Origin: a virus
Virus record (IMG/VR): IMGVR_UViG_3300020187_000170
Coordinates: 1-27,145 of that record
DNA: 27,145 nucleotides
Direction: 5' to 3' (one strand)
The position numbers and the translations under genes were made by a program. Below are positions 23,776-27,145 of this stretch, piece by piece; within the stretch, counting starts at the first letter, position 1; every line of letters starts with the position of its first letter. The notes under the pieces are model-generated. The model made no database searches, was not told the DNA's origin, and saw only the letters and a list, made by a program, of their open reading frames with translations.

Positions 23776-23782
23776 ATTACAC
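23776..23782 (-). promoter_or_regulatory. GTGTAAT start-proximal box
   Basis: GTGTAAT (23782 to 23776, minus strand) is nine bases before the ATG at 23766; its G is 16 bases from the start codon. Confidence 0.4.
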
Positions 23783-23793
23783 GAAAAAATGTT

Positions 23794-24003
23794 TTATTCT
23801 TCGGCGTCTAATTTTGGAGTCAATTGCGTAGCTGTAACATATTCTAAAGCTTTTTCCCAGTCGGAATCATCTTTAGTAATTTCTTTATTTTCATAAACAG
23901 AAAAAATGCAAATCAATTCAGAATCATCTGAAAAGCGCAGCGCGGTGTATTTAAAACTAGAAGATTTGAATTGCGGAGATATAAGCGGTAAATTTTCGTT
24001 CAT
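23794..24003 (-). CDS. Small acidic hypothetical protein downstream of the beta-helix fibre
   Basis: 69 residues, acidic, beta-then-helix (FKYTALRFSDDSELICIFSVYEN, then DWEKALEYVTATQL). It starts five bases after the fibre gene's stop, with no ribosome site, so it is probably made with it. The small size and position suggest a fibre assembly helper or minor fibre part, though no family is recognised. Confidence 0.5.
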   Translation of the reverse strand: MNENLPLISPQFKSSSFKYTALRFSDDSELICIFSVYENKEITKDDSDWEKALEYVTATQLTPKLDAEE

Positions 24004-24008
24004 AATTA

Positions 24009-25340
24009 TTATTTAGTTGAAGGGGTTGCTATTAACAAAGTTAATCCAAAAGTTCCTGATTGAACATAATCAGCAATCGAAACTGCCTCTGCATTGTATA
24101 AGGATGTTCCAGGAATTCCTGGCGACGAAGTACTCCCGACGCTATCACTTTCATTGCTTCCAAAATCTTTAGTATCGGACATAGAAATAGATGCGTATTG
24201 TCTAGCATGAATCGCAGAATTGGCAATATAGATTGTTACTCCATTAGCTTTTGTAAAAACTGGGCCGTTGGCTTCAAAAATAGAACTTTGTGTGACAGAC
24301 ACTGTCGACAATTTTATATCTGCGTCTGTTGTAAAACAAATATTTGCATTAAAAGTCCATTCGCTGGAGAGGCCGCTAGAGGCATAGATATGTCCGTTAT
24401 ACTCAATTATGCGCATTACACCACCAGCTGCTGAATCGAGAATACTACTGAATCCTCCCGCATAACTTGCAAGATCCAATTCAAGAGCATTTAATGCGAA
24501 GCCTTGAATCATCGGATCCGCGGCCTGTAAGCCTGTTCCAAATCCATGAGCAACTCTAACCGTCATTTGTCCACCATCTCTAGCTTCTAGAATTTTAGGC
24601 ATCGGATAGGTGCTTGAGCCAGAAATTTTCATTTTGACCCCAATAACATGAGTGTTACCCCTATTCTCTGACCGAAAGACACCATACATCCCTCCATTGT
24701 GATTAACATCTTGAATGTCAAATTTGATGCCCTGAAAGCCCAATGATCCGCTTCCGTTCCACAGAATCATATTATTCGTCAATGCATTTTGTCCAGATAT
24801 TGTAACTGTATTTCTTGATCCTACATTGTCAGTGGTAAATGGAAGGTTCTGATCAATTGCTTGCAGTCCATAATATTGACTTCCCACGACATCAATTGTG
24901 CAAGTAAAATTTCGCATATCATAATGATTATAATGTGAGGATCTTATTTCAGTAATATCTGTTTCTACAACTATTTTAACACTCGCACCTGCTGAAAAAT
25001 TGTTTTGTGCGAAATGTAGTGCATCCCTTAAGGTACCAAACTTTAAATCTGCAATTTTCCAGACCGCATTAATCGAGCCGTCAGTATAAGTCATGTCTTG
25101 TGTATGTTCGTGCGCTGTTCCATTACTATTAACAAGCAAAACAAAAAACGCTGCTTCGGCAGAGACTCTTAAAGCTCCTTCTGAATTTTTACTCAACCCT
25201 CCACCTATTTGCACAGGAGCTACGATATCAGACAACTCTGATAATTTTACTTTTGCATTTAGCCCATTATGAGCGATGACTATTTCAGAATCCTTATTTG
25301 GATTTGAATTTGGAGTTAGATCTGATATTTTTGTTCCCAT
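24009..25340 (-). CDS. Beta-helix tail fibre or tailspike-like protein
   Basis: 443 residues. The start, MGTKISDLTPNSNPNKDSEIVIAHNG then KVKLSELSDI, is the 'KISDLT....d.E.vIA..G.n.kv.l..L' module common at the N-terminus of phage fibre proteins, and is distantly like the adaptor of the paralogues at 20346-22671. Residues about 110-350 have beta-rung sequence with periodic Gly and aliphatic residues (NNMILWNGSGSLGFQGIKFD, MRIIEYNGHIYASSG), as in pectin-lyase-like folds. The C-terminus is small and hydrophobic. It probably binds or cuts a surface glycan; no catalytic residues are recognised. A GTGTAAC box precedes it. Confidence 0.7.
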   Translation of the reverse strand: MGTKISDLTPNSNPNKDSEIVIAHNGLNAKVKLSELSDIVAPVQIGGGLSKNSEGALRVSAEAAFFVLLVNSNGTAHEHTQDMTYTDGSINAVWKIADLKFGTLRDALHFAQNNFSAGASVKIVVETDITEIRSSHYNHYDMRNFTCTIDVVGSQYYGLQAIDQNLPFTTDNVGSRNTVTISGQNALTNNMILWNGSGSLGFQGIKFDIQDVNHNGGMYGVFRSENRGNTHVIGVKMKISGSSTYPMPKILEARDGGQMTVRVAHGFGTGLQAADPMIQGFALNALELDLASYAGGFSSILDSAAGGVMRIIEYNGHIYASSGLSSEWTFNANICFTTDADIKLSTVSVTQSSIFEANGPVFTKANGVTIYIANSAIHARQYASISMSDTKDFGSNESDSVGSTSSPGIPGTSLYNAEAVSIADYVQSGTFGLTLLIATPSTK

Positions 25341-25347
25341 GATTATT

Positions 25348-25354
25348 GTTACAC
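25348..25354 (-). promoter_or_regulatory. GTGTAAC start-proximal box
   Basis: GTGTAAC (25354 to 25348, minus strand) lies seven bases before the ATG at 25340; its G is 14 bases from the start codon. A TATAAT further upstream is an alternative promoter element. Confidence 0.4.
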
Positions 25355-25425
25355 TTTGATTATATATTTGTGATTATGCCTTTTAATTGTTTTGAAAAGT
25401 ATTTCTGTATGAGTATGTGTCTATA

Positions 25426-26892
25426 TTAAGTCTTTATTATGTAATTTAAAATGATGGTTGGCTGGACATTGTTGTGCGCTCCGCCTCCCCCTGTTGAGCT
25501 AGATGTGGCTGTCCCTGTAACTGGACCATCCTCGATGGCCGTTGAACCTCCAGCGGTCACATTAGTTGTTCGATTATATGTGTGATCGTGAGCCGGCATT
25601 TCTGCAATACTGAGGGTATGCGTTTTTGTGCTATGGGCATTTGTAGCGCCAATTGCATCCGCTGATCCACTTAATAAAGTCCCGCCATGCCCAGCAATTA
25701 CTCGGCCTTGAAGGTCGGGGATATTGAAAGTGGTAGAACCATCTCCTTGGCCATAAGGGGAATCTGCTCCACCAAGTGCGGCGTAAAGAGTTGCGTAAGT
25801 AGTTCTGCTCTTGGCTGCACCATCGCATAGTAGATATCCAGTCGGAGCAGATGAGCCCGCATAAGGCACAATAGATGCTGTTGGCGCAAGAGATTCCGTA
25901 CTGCTTGAACTTATTGAGCCACCAAGTTCCAACCAAGGACTTGCAAGTTCTAAATCTAAATCCTGAACACCGTCTTCTGTGGAAATTGTACTGTTTCCAT
26001 CTTCTGTTGATAATTCTAACCCGATATATATCTTGAGAGAATTTCCGTCAAACCATGTATCACCAGATTTTGGATCTGTAGGCTCTGTTCCGATCGAAAC
26101 CGATTGATTGCCTTGATTGATAACTTCGTTCATCTTGGATCTTATTTGCTCGATTGAAGTTTGTCGACTTGATAAAGTATTAGAAGCTGAATCGACAATA
26201 GAAATTATATTGGTTCCTTGTAAAAATAGCCCATTTGAAGGCTGGTAACTCACTGATTTAGCTTCGTTAGACGTGTAACTCAATAACGTGTTACCGTACA
26301 AAGATCCAGCTACTGCAAAATGAGATTCGCCAAATTCCGCCTTGCTTCTGCTTTGTACAGGTTCGGCGGCAGCACCCCAAACATAAACCCAAACATTTGC
26401 AGGGTTATTGTAATAATCTAATAGATCGGGTTGCGAGTTAATATAATTTTCATAATCATCCATTCTTGCAACAATCGTTCCATCTAAATTATTCAACTGC
26501 ATTGGATAACCGTACACTCGAGGTGTAATCAAGCGGTATTCATCACTAAAGCCTATTTCTACTATAACGCTTTGAAGATTTGTATAAGAGGGCTGGGTAT
26601 AATGTTGCAAACCAGCAGGGTCTACAGCTCGATTAAGCATAATTGAATATGCCTTGGTTATAGATGCTATTGTCGGCACTGCTCCTAATTCCTCGTTCGT
26701 AAAAGATACCATAGAACGATATTCATATATCGCTATTGTATCTCCTGCGGGAATTATTATTTCTGGATTTTCTCCCAAATAAATCGGCTCATTTTCAACT
26801 CGCATTACACCAGCGGATATGGAGTAACCGCTGCGCCAAAGATAATGAGTTCGGGCGTTGCCGATTTCTATTGTATATATATGATTTGCCAT
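25426..26892 (-). CDS. Tail collar fibre protein with DUF4214-like segment
   Basis: 488 residues. Residues about 75-120 (ITKAYSIMLNRAVDPAGLQHYTQ) match the DUF4214-type 'Y..iL.R..D..Gl.yw' motif, and a second piece (YENYINSQPDLLDYY) follows. The middle has the fibre phrase 'PKSGDTWFDGNSLKIY'. From about 343, SIVPYAGSSAPTGYLLCDGAAKS through NIPDLQGRVIAG is a phage tail-collar domain. The C-terminal 150 residues are Gly/Ser/Thr-rich with His (EMPAHDHTY) and end VQPTIILNYIIKT, the usual collar-fibre tip. It is a virion tail protein likely to contact the cell surface. A GTGTAAT box precedes its ATG. Confidence 0.82.
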   Translation of the reverse strand: MANHIYTIEIGNARTHYLWRSGYSISAGVMRVENEPIYLGENPEIIIPAGDTIAIYEYRSMVSFTNEELGAVPTIASITKAYSIMLNRAVDPAGLQHYTQPSYTNLQSVIVEIGFSDEYRLITPRVYGYPMQLNNLDGTIVARMDDYENYINSQPDLLDYYNNPANVWVYVWGAAAEPVQSRSKAEFGESHFAVAGSLYGNTLLSYTSNEAKSVSYQPSNGLFLQGTNIISIVDSASNTLSSRQTSIEQIRSKMNEVINQGNQSVSIGTEPTDPKSGDTWFDGNSLKIYIGLELSTEDGNSTISTEDGVQDLDLELASPWLELGGSISSSSTESLAPTASIVPYAGSSAPTGYLLCDGAAKSRTTYATLYAALGGADSPYGQGDGSTTFNIPDLQGRVIAGHGGTLLSGSADAIGATNAHSTKTHTLSIAEMPAHDHTYNRTTNVTAGGSTAIEDGPVTGTATSSSTGGGGAHNNVQPTIILNYIIKT

Positions 26893-26900
26893 CTGAAAGG

Positions 26901-26907
26901 ATTACAC
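26901..26907 (-). promoter_or_regulatory. GTGTAAT box of the collar-fibre gene
   Basis: GTGTAAT (26907 to 26901, minus strand) lies eight bases before the ATG at 26892, its G 15 bases from the start. No Shine-Dalgarno sequence is present. Confidence 0.45.
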
Positions 26908-26968
26908 GTTTTTTTATTTTTTGAGAGTCTTGACTTTTTGCTCGAGCTTTTTATTTTAGTTAAACTAC

Positions 26969-27145
26969 TTAAGGGGAGGTGGAGAGTGAGAGATATATTG
27001 CATAAATAATAACCAACCCTAAAGCGGCCCAAGGCAAATAACGCAAAAGTTTCTTTTTGGTTTTAGGTTCGGGTTTGGGCTCGGGCTCGGGTTCAGGCTC
27101 GGGTTCAGGCTCGGGTTCGGGCTCAGGTTCGGGCTCAGGCTCGGG
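26969..27145 (-). CDS. Pro-Glu repeat protein with C-terminal membrane helix (5' end outside window)
   Basis: An open frame enters from the right edge and stops at a TAA at 26969-26971. The visible 58 residues begin with eleven Pro-Glu pairs, then PKPEPKTKKK, then a membrane helix (YLPWAALGLVIIYAIYLSL) and a short STSP end. The start is beyond the window. A long (PE)n rod next to a membrane anchor recalls the periplasmic spacer of TonB, but here the anchor is C-terminal, as in unimolecular spanins. If a lipoprotein signal lies at the unseen N-terminus it would be a spanin candidate. No other gene fits this stretch. Confidence 0.6.
   Translation of the reverse strand, partial: PEPEPEPEPEPEPEPEPEPEPEPKPEPKTKKKLLRYLPWAALGLVIIYAIYLSLSTSP
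27064..27145 (-). repeat. Imperfect six-base tandem repeat encoding (Pro-Glu)n
   Basis: On the minus strand CC(C/T)GA(G/A) units repeat without interruption from the right edge, with one Lys-coding variant near the end. Variation falls at codon third positions and the frame is kept, so it is coding rather than a CRISPR array or satellite. It is locally GC-rich in an AT-rich genome and may vary in copy number. Confidence 0.8.

Noticed and set aside
27064-27145. CRISPR array or non-coding tandem repeat at the right edge
   Set aside because: There are no spacers, the unit is six bases, the frame is kept, and it continues into a membrane helix and a stop codon.
1-27145. Bacteroidota host suggested by low GC and few Shine-Dalgarno sites
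   Set aside because: The clearest promoters are TTGAC(A/G)-17-TATAAT-like, not the TAnnTTTG type of that phylum, and the M64 tail points elsewhere. This is not decisive.

Overview
The window looks like part of a large, AT-rich tailed-phage (caudovirus) genome. The terminase large subunit, prohead protease-scaffold, major capsid protein, tail fibres and replication genes are all present, and there are no housekeeping, rRNA or tRNA genes. The host is uncertain. The best clue is a secreted M64-type metalloprotease whose C-terminal Trp/Gly-rich tail resembles tails I associate with marine Verrucomicrobiota proteins (recalled, not searched). The two clearest promoters are TTGAC(A/G)-17-TA(T/A)AAT, which argues against a Bacteroidota-type promoter.

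Layout. Positions 1-6603 (plus strand): the end of an unknown gene, a terminator, then a replication block. A strong promoter drives a C-family DNA polymerase III alpha subunit split into separate PHP, DEDDh exonuclease and polymerase genes. A ClpC-type AAA+ unfoldase follows. Positions 6581-17399 (minus strand, transcribed right to left): zinc-ribbon/AT-hook protein, sigma-like factor, probable small terminase, beta-helix protein, zinc-finger/ERCC4 nuclease, large terminase, protease-scaffold, decoration protein and major capsid protein. A terminator at 8331-8360 ends this run, and three small virion-type genes lie beyond it. From the sigma-like gene to TerL, neighbouring genes overlap by 1 to about 11 bases, which suggests translational coupling.

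Positions 17427-18672 (minus) hold a three-gene membrane cassette linked by ATGA overlaps: a holin-like protein, a small lipoprotein with a C-terminal membrane helix, and a membrane-anchored GAF protein. Across a divergent promoter from it is a 63-residue protein resembling the Xre/MbcA/ParS antitoxin domain. The M64 protease (18919-20298) has its own near-leaderless promoter. Positions 20346-26892 (minus) carry tail-fibre or receptor-binding proteins with a shared short N-terminal adaptor, a beta-helix fibre and a tail-collar fibre. Two small plus-strand genes (22797-23406) interrupt them. At the right edge a Pro-Glu-repeat protein with a C-terminal membrane helix runs out of the window.

The most unusual genome-wide feature is regulatory. 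At least eight genes on both strands carry a GTGTA box (commonly GTGTATAAT or GTGTAAT) starting 13-16 bases before the probable start codon, and several others have a TATAAT-like hexamer 5-8 bases before it. Shine-Dalgarno sequences are mostly absent, with the capsid gene a clear exception. This predicts leaderless or near-leaderless transcripts from start-proximal promoters, possibly read in part by the sigma-like factor encoded here. No portal, tail tube, baseplate or lysin gene was recognised in this window.
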